Source of the DNA: Azospirillum sp. B510
GTDB lineage: Bacteria; Pseudomonadota; Alphaproteobacteria; Azospirillales; Azospirillaceae
Length of the DNA: 64,000 nt
Assembly (NCBI RefSeq): GCF_000010725.1
Contig: NC_013856.1
Coordinates: 434,001 to 498,000, forward strand
Direction: 5' to 3'
In this document: piece by piece, positions 47,671 through 56,561 of the stretch
How positions within the stretch are numbered: the stretch's first letter is position 1
Layout of the letters: each line of letters begins with the position of its first letter
Notes under the pieces: generated by a model
What the model saw: the letters and a program-made list of their open reading frames with translations, nothing else
Database searches by the model: none
Told to the model about the DNA's origin: nothing
Made by a program: the position numbers and the translations under genes

Positions 47671-49554
47671 ATGAAGCGCGCATGGGTCGGCACGACCATC
47701 GGACTGATCATCCTGCTGAATGGCGTGCTTGGCGGCCTGCTCGCGGCGGAGCGCCGCGCCTATGTCGACGGGATGATGCATGTGGCGGCGCTGGCCGCCA
47801 CCCACACCGCCGAACATATGGACGCGGCGATGGAGGTCGCCGACCGTACGATCTCCGTAATCATGGAATTCATGCGGCTCTCCGACCGGATCGGCGGCCT
47901 TGAGGAGATCGAGGTCCATCGGCTGCTGCTCCACCAGCAGGTCATCACCCCAAGTCTGATCAGCCTTTACATCGTTTCGCCGGATGGGCGCCTGCGGTAT
48001 GATTCCCGTTCGGCGCACCCGGTGAAGGCGGACCTGTCCGACCGGGATTATGTCCAATATCACCTGAACGGCGGCGCCGACATCCTGTTCATCGGAAAGC
48101 CAGTCGTCAGCCGGATGACCGGCGAGTGGATCGTTCCGGTCAGCCGGCGGGTCGAGGATCGGTTCGGGCGCCTGATCGGGATCGTCACCGCGGCACTCGA
48201 TCCCGCCGTCTTTTCGGCGCTGCTGCAAGCCTCCCCCCTGCCCGAGGGCATGCGGGCGGTCATCCTGTCACCGTCGGGATTCGTCTTCGGTTGTCTTAGC
48301 GGGACGGAGGAGCTGGGCCGCTCCGCTGCCGACTGGCCGCTGTTCCTCGATCATCTGCAAAGCGTCGGGACCGCCGCCGCCACGACCATCATGACCGAGA
48401 AGGGGGCCATCCTGCCGGGCGTGGTCGGGCCGGGCGCCTATGACGTCAGCTCCCGCCATGGCGTCATCGTGGCGGCCAACATCGCCACGCGGGATGCGAT
48501 CGCCGACTGGGAGGGCCGCCTGCCGGTCTATTTCGCGCTCGACATCGTGCTGAGCGTCGGCGGTGGGATGCTGTCCGTCATCCTCCACCGGCAGGTGACC
48601 CGGCGGCGGCGGGCGCTGCGGGAACTGGCCGACGCGAATGCCCGGCTGGAACAGCGCGTGGCGGACCGGACGGCCGCCCTTCAGCGCAGCGAGGAACGCC
48701 TGACCGCCTTCGTGACCACCGCCCGCGACGCGATGCTGGTGGTGGATGGACATGGCGTCGTCCAGTTCTTCAATCCGGCCGCGACCGCGCTGTTCGGGTA
48801 TGACGCCGACGACGTGATCGGCAAGAGCTTCGACATGCTGCTGCCGGGCCAGCTGGCCGTCTTCCAGGAGCGCGTGGGGTGCGCGGGCCATGGGGGCGAC
48901 GAGAAGGACTGCATCGGCGAGCTGATGGCCCGGCACCGCAGCGGCGTCGAGTTTCCGGTCGAATTCACGCTGGGTATCTCCCGCAACGGGGGCGAGGTGA
49001 TCTTCGTCGGCGTCCTGCGCGACATCCGCGAGCGCAAGTTGCAGGAGGAAAGGCTGTGGCAGCTTGCCACTCTGGACCCGCTGACCGGGCTGCTGAACCG
49101 GCGCGCCTTCATGGAGCGCGGCGCCGCCCTGCTGGAGGAGGGCTGGCGGCAGGGCAGGCCGGTCAGCGTCCTGATGATCGACGCCGACCATTTCAAGTCG
49201 ATCAATGACGGCTTCGGCCATCAGACCGGCGACGTCGTGCTGCGCATGCTGGCCGGCATCCTGGCGGCGGCGGTGCGCGGCGACGACCTTCTGGGCCGCC
49301 TGGGCGGCGAGGAGTTCGCCGTCATCCTGCCGGGAGCCGATGGTCCCGACGCCGACGGCATCGCCGAGCGGCTGCTGGCCGATGTCCGCCAGGCGCGGGT
49401 GCCGGCGCCTGGCCGGATTCTGACCATCACCATCAGCATCGGCATCAGCGTGGCGCAGCGGCGCTGCGCGCTGGAGGATCTGCTGGCGGCGGCGGACCGG
49501 GCGCTTTACGAGGCCAAGACCATGGGCCGCGACCGGCGCGCCATCGCGGCCTGA
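47671..49554 (+). CDS. Membrane diguanylate cyclase: Cache-PAS-GGDEF
   Basis: 627 aa. TM helix at about 5-27, periplasmic Cache-type sensor domain (30-280), second TM near 285-305, short coiled coil (ALRELADANARLEQRVADRT), PAS domain (about 340-455: DAMLVVDGHGVVQFFNPAATALFGY) and C-terminal GGDEF domain. Active-site motif GGEEF at 545-549 and product-inhibition site R536-G-D-D539 are both intact, so it should make c-di-GMP and be feedback-inhibited. The Cache domain suggests an external small-molecule signal. Confidence 0.92.
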   Translation: MKRAWVGTTIGLIILLNGVLGGLLAAERRAYVDGMMHVAALAATHTAEHMDAAMEVADRTISVIMEFMRLSDRIGGLEEIEVHRLLLHQQVITPSLISLYIVSPDGRLRYDSRSAHPVKADLSDRDYVQYHLNGGADILFIGKPVVSRMTGEWIVPVSRRVEDRFGRLIGIVTAALDPAVFSALLQASPLPEGMRAVILSPSGFVFGCLSGTEELGRSAADWPLFLDHLQSVGTAAATTIMTEKGAILPGVVGPGAYDVSSRHGVIVAANIATRDAIADWEGRLPVYFALDIVLSVGGGMLSVILHRQVTRRRRALRELADANARLEQRVADRTAALQRSEERLTAFVTTARDAMLVVDGHGVVQFFNPAATALFGYDADDVIGKSFDMLLPGQLAVFQERVGCAGHGGDEKDCIGELMARHRSGVEFPVEFTLGISRNGGEVIFVGVLRDIRERKLQEERLWQLATLDPLTGLLNRRAFMERGAALLEEGWRQGRPVSVLMIDADHFKSINDGFGHQTGDVVLRMLAGILAAAVRGDDLLGRLGGEEFAVILPGADGPDADGIAERLLADVRQARVPAPGRILTITISIGISVAQRRCALEDLLAAADRALYEAKTMGRDRRAIAA

Positions 49555-49568
49555 GCGATTCGGCCGCG

Positions 49569-49850
49569 TCAGCCGATCAGGGACGCTTTCAGATGGCCGC
49601 GCCCGTCCTCCGCCTCGTCGAGTTGGCGCAGCAGGTCGAGCGTCGCCCGCGCGTCGGCCTCCGTGATGCGGGACAGGGCGAAGCCGAGATGGACCAGCAC
49701 CCAGTCGCCGGTCCAGCCGGACAGCGGCTCGTCCGGCGCGGCGAGGCAGGACAGGTTCACCTCCCGCCTTTCGCCCAGCATCTCGGCGGTCACGGTCATC
49801 CGGCCGGCATCGGCGACGCCGAGGATGAGAGCGGGAACTCCAAGGCACAT
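49569..49850 (-). CDS. hypC: Hydrogenase maturation chaperone HypC/HupF/HybG family
   Basis: 93 aa. Starts MCLGVPALIL with the essential Cys2 that binds the Fe(CN)2CO precursor and the hydrogenase large subunit; ends in the usual DWVLVHLGFALSRITEADARATLDLL. Delivers the cyanide/CO-ligated iron with HypD. HypD, E, F and B are not in this window. 21 nt after hypA. Confidence 0.92.
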   Translation of the reverse strand: MCLGVPALILGVADAGRMTVTAEMLGERREVNLSCLAAPDEPLSGWTGDWVLVHLGFALSRITEADARATLDLLRQLDEAEDGRGHLKASLIG

Positions 49851-49871
49851 CGCGGTGTTCCTTCCCGGCGC

Positions 49872-50213
49872 TCAGGCCACTTCCAGTTCGACCAGGGTCA
49901 GCTCGTCGCCGCCGCGCGGGCTGAGGCGGAGGCCGCCGCAGGCCGGGCAGGGGGCGAGCCGCTCCGGCACCCGCCGTTCGCAGCCGCAATCCTCGCACCA
50001 GACGAGGCCCGGCGGCTGGTCGATCTCGACCGCGGCGCCATCGGCCAGCGTGTCACGGCGGACGACATCGAAGGCGAAGCGCAGGGCGTCGGGATCGACG
50101 CAGGCGAATTGCCCGACCGCCAGCCGGATGCGGGTGACCCGCCGGAAGGCGTGCCGTCGCGATTCCTCCTGAAGCAGGTCCAGAAGCCGCTCGCACAATG
50201 AAAGCTCGTGCAT
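49872..50213 (-). CDS. hypA: Hydrogenase nickel insertion protein HypA
   Basis: 113 aa. Nickel-binding MHELSLCE start (His2) and zinc site with CEDC and CPAC pairs. Supplies nickel to the hydrogenase large subunit together with HypB. Transcribed away from fdhD. Confidence 0.94.
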   Translation of the reverse strand: MHELSLCERLLDLLQEESRRHAFRRVTRIRLAVGQFACVDPDALRFAFDVVRRDTLADGAAVEIDQPPGLVWCEDCGCERRVPERLAPCPACGGLRLSPRGGDELTLVELEVA

Positions 50214-50363
50214 GGTGCCTTCTCCACCCCGTGCAGACGAGAGGCCGTCTTGGGAGAGAGGTGTGAATTGGACGGATGTCCATAAGTCGATCAGGGGATC
50301 CCTATCACGGTGATTCAGGATTGGCAAACCGCAAAACCGCATGACTGCGTGGAATTCAGCAGT

Positions 50364-50380
50364 GATCAGAGAATCTGATC
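50364..50380. promoter_or_regulatory. Palindrome between hypA and fdhD
   Basis: GATCAGA-GAA-TCTGATC, perfect 7-bp arms, in the 412-bp divergent region 50214-50625 which is locally AT-rich. Candidate operator for a regulator of hydrogenase/formate genes; no clear sigma-54 promoter was found in this gap. Confidence 0.55.
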
Positions 50381-50625
50381 GGCCAATAACCAAGTTTTAT
50401 TCTGTAACCATGAAATGAATACTGGTGCTGAGCCGCAATGTCGCATGTCGTTCCGCCGCGTGCCGGCGCAAGATCGGGCTGCGAGCGCCGGCCCGGCCAT
50501 GGCGGACGACCGTGGTGCCGGACATCATGCTCCAGCTCCGGCGCCATGGTGTTTCGCCATGGCCGGACCGTTCGGCCGGCGCCCGCGCCCACCCCGTCTT
50601 CAACCGCCAGGGGCTTGGCCACATC

Positions 50626-51492
50626 ATGGATCACGCGACCGCTGGCGCGGCCACCTGCGCGCCTCTTTTCCCGGCGCCTTCTCTTCTGGCGCGCCATGGC
50701 GTCCGGCATGTGCCGGCGACCGTCTGCACCGCAACCGGCATGGCCGGCCGCGAGGAGGCGGTCATCGACGAGGTGCCGGTCGGGCTGGTCTATGCCGGCG
50801 ATCTCTTCGCGGTCATGCTGGCGACCCCGACCGACCTGGAGGATTTCGCCACCGGCTTCTCGCTGAGCGAGGGCATCGTCGGTGATGCCGGGGAGCTGGC
50901 GGTCACCGCCATCGACGAGCTGGCCGACGGCGTGCGCATCCGCATGGAGGTGCCGGTGGAACGGCTGGCGGCGCTGCTGCGGCGCAAGCGCAACCTGATG
51001 GGCGGGTCCGGCTGCGGCCGCTGCGGCACCGACAGCTTCGCCGAGACGCTGCGCCCGCTCGATCCCGTGCGCTCCACCGCCCGCATCGCCCCGGACGCCA
51101 TCCGCCGTGCCATGGCGGCCCTGCCCTCGGGCCAGATGTTGAACCGGCAGACCGGCGCCGTCCATGCCGCCGGCTTCGCCTGGGCCGATGGCGAACTGGT
51201 CGCGGTGCGCGAGGATGTCGGGCGGCACAACGCGCTCGACAAGCTGATCGGCGCGCTGGCCCGTGCCGGCATCGACCCGGCCGGCGGCTTCGTCGTGGTG
51301 TCGAGCCGCTGCTCCTTCGAGATGGTCCACAAGACGGCCGCCGCCGGTATCCCGCTGATCGCCGCGATCTCCGCCCCCACCTCGCTGTGCGTCGGCTTCG
51401 CCGAAACCGTCGGGGTCGGGGTGGTCGCCTATGTGCGCGATGGCCGCTTCACCGTCTATGCCGTGCCGTCGCGGGTCGCGGCGCCTGTTTGA
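50626..51492 (+). CDS. fdhD: Formate dehydrogenase accessory sulfurtransferase FdhD
   Basis: 288 aa. Transfers sulfur from IscS to the molybdenum cofactor of formate dehydrogenase. Catalytic cysteines C130 and C133 in GGSGCGRCGTDS; also EDVGRHNALDKLIGA and VVSSRCSFEMVHKTAAAGIP. Start ATG 50626 (MDHATAG) is best by homology; the frame is open further upstream. Its presence implies a formate dehydrogenase nearby, outside this window. Confidence 0.92.
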   Translation: MDHATAGAATCAPLFPAPSLLARHGVRHVPATVCTATGMAGREEAVIDEVPVGLVYAGDLFAVMLATPTDLEDFATGFSLSEGIVGDAGELAVTAIDELADGVRIRMEVPVERLAALLRRKRNLMGGSGCGRCGTDSFAETLRPLDPVRSTARIAPDAIRRAMAALPSGQMLNRQTGAVHAAGFAWADGELVAVREDVGRHNALDKLIGALARAGIDPAGGFVVVSSRCSFEMVHKTAAAGIPLIAAISAPTSLCVGFAETVGVGVVAYVRDGRFTVYAVPSRVAAPV

Positions 51493-51522
51493 ACCACTTG
51501 TCCAGGCCATAAAAAGCAGCCA

Positions 51523-51567
51523 CAAGAAAGCCTTGGGCCGGTTCGTCGCCGGCCCAAGGCTTTCTTG
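51523..51567. terminator. Bidirectional terminator, 19-bp stem
   Basis: Perfect 19-bp stem (51523-51541 with 51549-51567), loop TTCGTCG. The outer part is A/T-rich on one arm (CAAGAAAG / CTTTCTTG), giving a T-rich tail. Lies 30 nt after fdhD and 19 nt after the focA-type stop, ending both. Confidence 0.88.
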
Positions 51568-51586
51568 TTCGGGGTGCTGGTCTCTC

Positions 51587-52495
51587 TCAGTGCGTCGCCG
51601 CCGGCTGCCCCATCGACGGCTGCGGTTTGCGCGACGGCAGCGGGGTCAGGCCGCCCAATCCCTTGCGGTAGATCAGCCAATAGATGCCGCCGACGAACAC
51701 CGACCCGCCGACGATGTTGCCGAGCGTGGCGAACAGCAGATTGTGCAGAATGCCGCCCGCCGTGATCATCGACACGTCCAGCCCGGCCGGCACATGGTCC
51801 GTCAGTTTCAGCAGATAGGCCAGCGGCAGGAAATACAGGTTGGCGATGCAGTGCTCGAAGCCGGCGGCGACGAAGGCGGCGACCGGCAGGGTCAGCGCGA
51901 CGATCTTGTCGGTCACCGTGCGGCCGGCATAGGCGAGCCACACGGCGAGGCAGACCAGCAGGTTGCACAGGATGCCCTTGAAGAAGATCGTTACCGCGTC
52001 GGGCGCGATCTTGCCGATGGCGAGCTTCAGGACGGCGCCGCCGACCGCGCCATTGTTCATCTCGGTGTGGTGCGACAGATAGATCAGGAAGACGAGTCCC
52101 ATCGCCCCGACCGCGTTGCCGATCCAGATCGTCGCCCAGTTGCGCAGCACCTGGGCCGTGCTGATCTGGCCGTTGGCCCGCGCCATCACGATCAGGCAAT
52201 TGCCGGTGAACAGCTCCGCTCCGCCGACCATGACGATGGCGAGGCCGAGCGAGAAGACCAGCCCGCCCAATATGCGCTGGACGGCGAAGCTCAGCGCCGG
52301 ATCGGCCAGCACGATGACGAAGAACATGCCGCCCAACCCGATGCCGCCGCCGGCGACCACCGCCAGCATGAAGCTGGCCAGGAAGGGCATCGTCGCCTTC
52401 TTCACCCCCAGCTTTTCGACCTTGTCCTGGATCTCGGCGGGCGAATAGGCGTCCATGCCGAGAACCGGCGTGCCTTTTGATGCAGGATCCGCCAT
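51587..52495 (-). CDS. Formate/nitrite transporter (FocA/FNT family)
   Basis: 302 aa, six membrane helices, forming a pentameric channel in the family. Motifs: MDAYSPAEIQDKVEKLGVKKA N-terminal gate helix, GGAELFTGNCLIVMA, GNAVGAMGLVF, FFKGILCNLLVCLAVW, AAGFEHCIANLYFLPLA with the central histidine. Position at the end of a formate-hydrogenlyase operon suggests formate rather than nitrite (focB-like). GGAGG precedes ATG 52495. Confidence 0.9.
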   Translation of the reverse strand: MADPASKGTPVLGMDAYSPAEIQDKVEKLGVKKATMPFLASFMLAVVAGGGIGLGGMFFVIVLADPALSFAVQRILGGLVFSLGLAIVMVGGAELFTGNCLIVMARANGQISTAQVLRNWATIWIGNAVGAMGLVFLIYLSHHTEMNNGAVGGAVLKLAIGKIAPDAVTIFFKGILCNLLVCLAVWLAYAGRTVTDKIVALTLPVAAFVAAGFEHCIANLYFLPLAYLLKLTDHVPAGLDVSMITAGGILHNLLFATLGNIVGGSVFVGGIYWLIYRKGLGGLTPLPSRKPQPSMGQPAATH

Positions 52496-52538
52496 GGCGA
52501 AATTCCTCCACTCTTCTTGAGTTGCCTCGATATCCGGA

Positions 52539-52997
52539 TCAGCCGACCGTCTCGTAGGCCTCGAATCCCTCGCCGCGGACCAGCCGGTCATGCACGGCCT
52601 CCACGGAGCTGCGGACGGTGCTGGTGACCGGCGCGAAAAAGCTGGTGTCCTGCGGCTGGATGCCGAGGAACAGGATCTCCGGGATGGTCTCGCGCAGGCT
52701 GTCGATCAGGAAATTCAGCGGGATGGCATGGGTGGTGACCATGAACTGCTCGGCGACGCTGTCCTGGTCGATCAGGCGGACCTCGCCCGGCGCCAGCTCC
52801 ATGTCGGCGGCATCGACGATCAGCACCCGATGCGGCGCCAGCTTGCGGATGTGGTGGGTGTGGTTCTCCGGCACATCCTCGCCATCCACCACGGTCCAGC
52901 CGGGGGCCGGCTGCTCGTCGAGAAGCTGGGCCAGCAGCGGGCCGGCGCCGTCGTCGCCGCGCAGGACATTGCCAACCGTGAATACGACATCGGTCAT
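52539..52997 (-). CDS. hycI: Hydrogenase maturation protease HycI
   Basis: 152 aa nickel-dependent endopeptidase that removes the C-terminal tail of the group 4 large subunit. GNVLRGDDGAGPLLAQLL (metal-binding Asp), VDAADMELAPGEV and TTHAIPLNFL (His) are present. Overlaps hycH by 4 nt. Confidence 0.93.
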   Translation of the reverse strand: MTDVVFTVGNVLRGDDGAGPLLAQLLDEQPAPGWTVVDGEDVPENHTHHIRKLAPHRVLIVDAADMELAPGEVRLIDQDSVAEQFMVTTHAIPLNFLIDSLRETIPEILFLGIQPQDTSFFAPVTSTVRSSVEAVHDRLVRGEGFEAYETVG

Positions 52998-53461
52998 GAC
53001 AGCCGTCTCCCCATCAGATAGATCGCGGGTTCGCGCCGGATGGCGTCCAGCGCGGTGCGCAGCCGGTCGAGCCAGGCCGCCACGTCGGGCGGGGCGGTGG
53101 GCAGCGCCGCCTCGACCGCCGTCATCAGCGGGCGGATGTGGCTGCTGTCCACCGTGATCTCGCCGAAGCGCAGCAGGCCCGACAGCTTGCGGTGCGCCTC
53201 CTCGTTGTCCTTCAGCGATTCCAGAACGCGGTCGAACACCGCGGTGGTGCAGCGGAAGGCCGGCTTGAAGCAGTCGAACACGCCGATGTGATGCCCGATG
53301 GCCAGCGAATAATAGACCACCTGCTTGGCATCCTCCGGGATGTCCTCCTTGCGCTCCAGAACCTTGGCGTTCAGCTGGTAGAAGACCACCTCCGGCGCCG
53401 CACCCCGGCCGGCGCGCAGGCCGGGGATGGAGCCGGGATCGGCCTGCGCGGGCATGGTCAT
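52994..53461 (-). CDS. hycH: Formate hydrogenlyase maturation protein HycH/HyfJ
   Basis: 155 aa, matching the HycH family ([66 protein letters not shown] end). Needed for assembly of the hydrogenase large subunit in E. coli. 4-nt overlaps on both sides. Confidence 0.92.
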   Translation of the reverse strand: MTMPAQADPGSIPGLRAGRGAAPEVVFYQLNAKVLERKEDIPEDAKQVVYYSLAIGHHIGVFDCFKPAFRCTTAVFDRVLESLKDNEEAHRKLSGLLRFGEITVDSSHIRPLMTAVEAALPTAPPDVAAWLDRLRTALDAIRREPAIYLMGRRLS

Positions 53462-54276
53462 GGCGTTGCTCCCCTGGGTGCTTCTCCCCGGATGGCCTGC
53501 TGCACCACGTCGGCGAGCCGGCCGATGATCTCGGCGCGGCGCGGGTCGCGCTCCTCACCGATCGCCTCCATCATCCGTTCGGACAGGCTGAAGGAGCCCG
53601 GCGTGTGGGCATGCCCTTCCAGCAGGGCCATGAACTCCTCGGCGATGTCGCGGCCCTGACGGTAGCCGGCCATCCGCCGCGCCTCGCGTTCCAGCCGGAC
53701 CCGCAGCGCATAGGGGATGTCGGGATGGGGCAGGGCGGCGGCCTCGCCGGCGGCCTCGACATGGATCTCGGCCTTCAGCTTCTGCTCCAGCAGGCCGAGC
53801 GCCACGGCGAAGCCGTGGATGGTCGCGGCCGGCGTCGGCGGGCAGCCGGGGATGTAGACGTCCACCGGCACGATGTTGTCGGTGCCGCCCCAGACGCAAT
53901 AGAGGTCGTGGAAGATGCCGCCGGTGCAGCCGCAGGCGCCGTAGGAGACGACGATCTTGGGATCGGGCGCCGCCTCGTAGGCGCGCAGCGCCGGCATCCG
54001 CATGGAGCGGGTGACGGCGCCGGTGAACAGCAGGATGTCGGCATGGCGGGGCGAGGCCACCACCTTGATGCCGAAGCGCTCGGCGTCGAACACCGGGGTG
54101 ATGGACGAGAAGATCTCGATCTCGCAGCCGTTGCAGCCGCCGCAATCGACGCGATAGACGTAGGCGGAGCGCTGGATGGTCTTCAGCAGCGCCTTCTTCA
54201 TCGTGGCGATCTGTTCGCTGGTGGAGACCGGCGACATCTCCGCCACCAGGGTCTTGGGGTCTACGGGGATGTTCAT
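53458..54276 (-). CDS. hyfI: Hydrogenase-4 small subunit (HyfI/HycG, NuoB-like)
   Basis: 272 aa. [4Fe-4S] ligands C45, C48 (and C51) in CGGCNGC, then [10 protein letters not shown] and IPGCPPTP. Electron-transfer partner of the [NiFe] large subunit, homologous to complex I NuoB. A C-terminal extension (about 185-272) is longer than in NuoB, as in HycG. Confidence 0.93.
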   Translation of the reverse strand: MNIPVDPKTLVAEMSPVSTSEQIATMKKALLKTIQRSAYVYRVDCGGCNGCEIEIFSSITPVFDAERFGIKVVASPRHADILLFTGAVTRSMRMPALRAYEAAPDPKIVVSYGACGCTGGIFHDLYCVWGGTDNIVPVDVYIPGCPPTPAATIHGFAVALGLLEQKLKAEIHVEAAGEAAALPHPDIPYALRVRLEREARRMAGYRQGRDIAEEFMALLEGHAHTPGSFSLSERMMEAIGEERDPRRAEIIGRLADVVQQAIRGEAPRGATP

Positions 54277-54833
54277 GGCGTGGTCTCCGGTTCCTTGCTC
54301 ATCTGCCGGGCGATGCCCATGCCGGCGATGTGGTGGACATCCTGGGCGCGCTTGCAGGCCGGGCAGGTCGACACGGTCAGGCGCAGCCGGTCCGCCTCCT
54401 CGGCGCTGCGAGCCGACTGGCTCAGCAGGCGGGCGACGTAATCGACCTCCTTGGCCGGGGCGAAGGGCTTGCCGCAGCAGGCGCAGTCGGCCAGCGTGAA
54501 CACCGCCTTGCGCGTCAGGTCGGCCTTGCTGCCGACCGCCAGCTCGAAATCGTCGGACAGGCGGATGGCGCCGGTCGGGCAGGATTCCTCGCAGCGGCCG
54601 CAGAAGACGCAGCGCCCGTAATTGATCGACCAGACGCGGTTGCCGGCGGTGGTGTCGGTCTCCATCGCGATGGCGTTGGCCGGACAGGCGACGGTGCAGG
54701 CGGCGCAGGCGATGCAGTCTTCCGCCTTGTGTTCCGGCTTGCCGCGGAAGTCCTTGCAGACCGGCATCGGGGCGAAGGGGTATTTGACCGTCGCCTCGCC
54801 CGTGCGGAAGATTTCCTTGAGTAGCTTGAGCAT
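54273..54833 (-). CDS. hyfH: Hydrogenase-4 ferredoxin subunit (HyfH/HycF, NuoI-like)
   Basis: 186 aa with two [4Fe-4S] motifs, [12 protein letters not shown] and [12 protein letters not shown], plus later cysteine pairs [13 protein letters not shown] and CPACKRAQD. Links the ferredoxin chain to the small subunit. Confidence 0.93.
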   Translation of the reverse strand: MLKLLKEIFRTGEATVKYPFAPMPVCKDFRGKPEHKAEDCIACAACTVACPANAIAMETDTTAGNRVWSINYGRCVFCGRCEESCPTGAIRLSDDFELAVGSKADLTRKAVFTLADCACCGKPFAPAKEVDYVARLLSQSARSAEEADRLRLTVSTCPACKRAQDVHHIAGMGIARQMSKEPETTP

Positions 54834-54845
54834 GTCCGCCTCCCG

Positions 54846-56561
54846 TCACTTCAGCGGTGAATCCGTGCGTTCGCGGCAGTAGCGCTCCATCTCCTTGTAG
54901 GCGATGGTCCTGGAGCGCTTCTTGCGGACGTCCACCACGGTCACGCGGTCGGTGCAGGAATAGCAGGGGTCGATGCTGCCCACGATCAGCGGGGCGTCCG
55001 ACACCGTATTGCCGCGCAGCATGTAGCGCAGCACCGGCCAGTTGTTGTAGGTCGAGGCGCGGCAGCGCCAGCGGTAGAGTTTCTGGTTGTCGCCGGTCAT
55101 CGACCAGTGGATGTCCTCGCCGCGCGGCGCCTCGGTGAAGCCGAGCGCGAACTTGTGCGGGACATAGGTGAAATCCTCGGTCAGCACCGGGCCGGCGGGA
55201 GCCTTGTCCAGCAGCGTCTCGATGATCCACAGGCTGTCGAAGAACTCCGCCACCCGCACCAGCGTGCGGGACAGCACGTCGCAGCCCTGTTCGACATGGA
55301 CCGGCATGTCGAGCAGCTTGTAGCCGGCGAAGGCATGGTCGGCGCGGGTGTCGCGGCGGTGGCCGCTGCCGCGCACCACCGGCCCGACCGGGCTGTAGTC
55401 GCGGGCGATCTGCGGATCGAGCCGGCCGACGCCCTTGACGCGGCCGCTGACATTGGCGGTGGACAGCAGCACATCGACCAGCCGGGTCACGTCGTCGCGC
55501 AGCTCGGCGACCAGTTCGCGGGTCTTGGCCTGCTGGTCGCCCAGGATGTCGCGGCGCACGCCGCCGATCAGGTTCAGCGCGTAGGTCTTGCGCGCCCCGG
55601 TCAGCAGCTCGGCCAGCGTCATCGCCTTCTCGCGCACGCGGAAGAACTGCATGAAGCCGGTGTCGAAGCCGATGAAATGGCAGACGAGCCCCAGGTTCAG
55701 GAGATGGCTGTGCATCCGCTCCGTCTCCAGCAGGATGGAGCGGATGGCCTGGGCGCGCGGCGGCACCTTGATGCCCAGCGCATTCTCCACCGAGCTGGCA
55801 TAGGCGACGCTGTGGGCGTAGCCGCAGATGCCGCAAACCCGGTCGGCCAGGAAGGTGACGTCATTGTAGCCCATCCGCGTCTCGGCCACCTTCTCCATGC
55901 CGCGATGGACGTAGAACATGCGGTAATCGGCGTCGATGATGTCCTCGCCATCGACGAACAGGCGGAAATGACCGGGCTCGTCGGAGGTGATGTGCAGCGG
56001 CCCCAGCGGGACGACGCGGGTTTCCTGCTTGGCCTCGTTGATGAACTGGTAGGTCTCGTCGTCGCTGGTCGGCGCCGGCCGCAGCCGGTAATCCATCGAA
56101 TCCTTGCGCAGCGGATAGAGCTCGTCGGGCCAGTCGTCGGGCAGGACGAGGCGGCGCTCGTCCGGCAGTCCGACCGGGCGCAGGCCGAACATGTCGCGCA
56201 CCTCGCGCTCGCCCCAGACGCAGGCGGGCACCCTGGGGGTGACGGAGGGGTATTCCAGCGTGTCGGCCGGCACCTCGCAGCGCACCACCACATGGCACTT
56301 GTCGCCGCCCTCCATCGACAGGACGTAATAGACGGCGTAGCCGCCGTTCAGCGGCCGTTCGTCGTTGCCGACGACCACCGACAGCCAGCCATTGTGGTCG
56401 TAATAGAGGCTGGCCACGACGTCCGGCAGCGACACCGGCTTGACCGTGATGGTGACCTGGGATTCGGTCTGCCAGGATTCGTCAATGATGGCATGGGGCA
56501 GGCTCTCGCGCAGGGAGGCGATGTAGCCGCTCCCGACCCGTTCCGGAGTGATGAGGTTCAT
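54846..56561 (-). CDS. hyfG: Hydrogenase-4 large subunit, group 4 [NiFe] catalytic subunit (HyfG/HycE)
   Basis: 571 aa. N-terminal NuoC-like domain (about 30-165) fused to a NuoD-like hydrogenase domain. Nickel ligands are present: CGIC near 242 ([11 protein letters not shown]) and DPCYSCTDR near 530-538. The short tail after that ([20 protein letters not shown]...) matches the part removed by HycI in E. coli HycE, so this is a true hydrogenase and not a complex I subunit. Reaction: 2H+ + 2e- to H2. Confidence 0.95.
   Translation of the reverse strand: MNLITPERVGSGYIASLRESLPHAIIDESWQTESQVTITVKPVSLPDVVASLYYDHNGWLSVVVGNDERPLNGGYAVYYVLSMEGGDKCHVVVRCEVPADTLEYPSVTPRVPACVWGEREVRDMFGLRPVGLPDERRLVLPDDWPDELYPLRKDSMDYRLRPAPTSDDETYQFINEAKQETRVVPLGPLHITSDEPGHFRLFVDGEDIIDADYRMFYVHRGMEKVAETRMGYNDVTFLADRVCGICGYAHSVAYASSVENALGIKVPPRAQAIRSILLETERMHSHLLNLGLVCHFIGFDTGFMQFFRVREKAMTLAELLTGARKTYALNLIGGVRRDILGDQQAKTRELVAELRDDVTRLVDVLLSTANVSGRVKGVGRLDPQIARDYSPVGPVVRGSGHRRDTRADHAFAGYKLLDMPVHVEQGCDVLSRTLVRVAEFFDSLWIIETLLDKAPAGPVLTEDFTYVPHKFALGFTEAPRGEDIHWSMTGDNQKLYRWRCRASTYNNWPVLRYMLRGNTVSDAPLIVGSIDPCYSCTDRVTVVDVRKKRSRTIAYKEMERYCRERTDSPLK

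Noticed and set aside
50214-50625. Possible sigma-54 promoter before fdhD (GG...GC pairs)
   Set aside because: Spacing between GG and GC is 9 or fewer, not the required 10, and flanking bases do not match.
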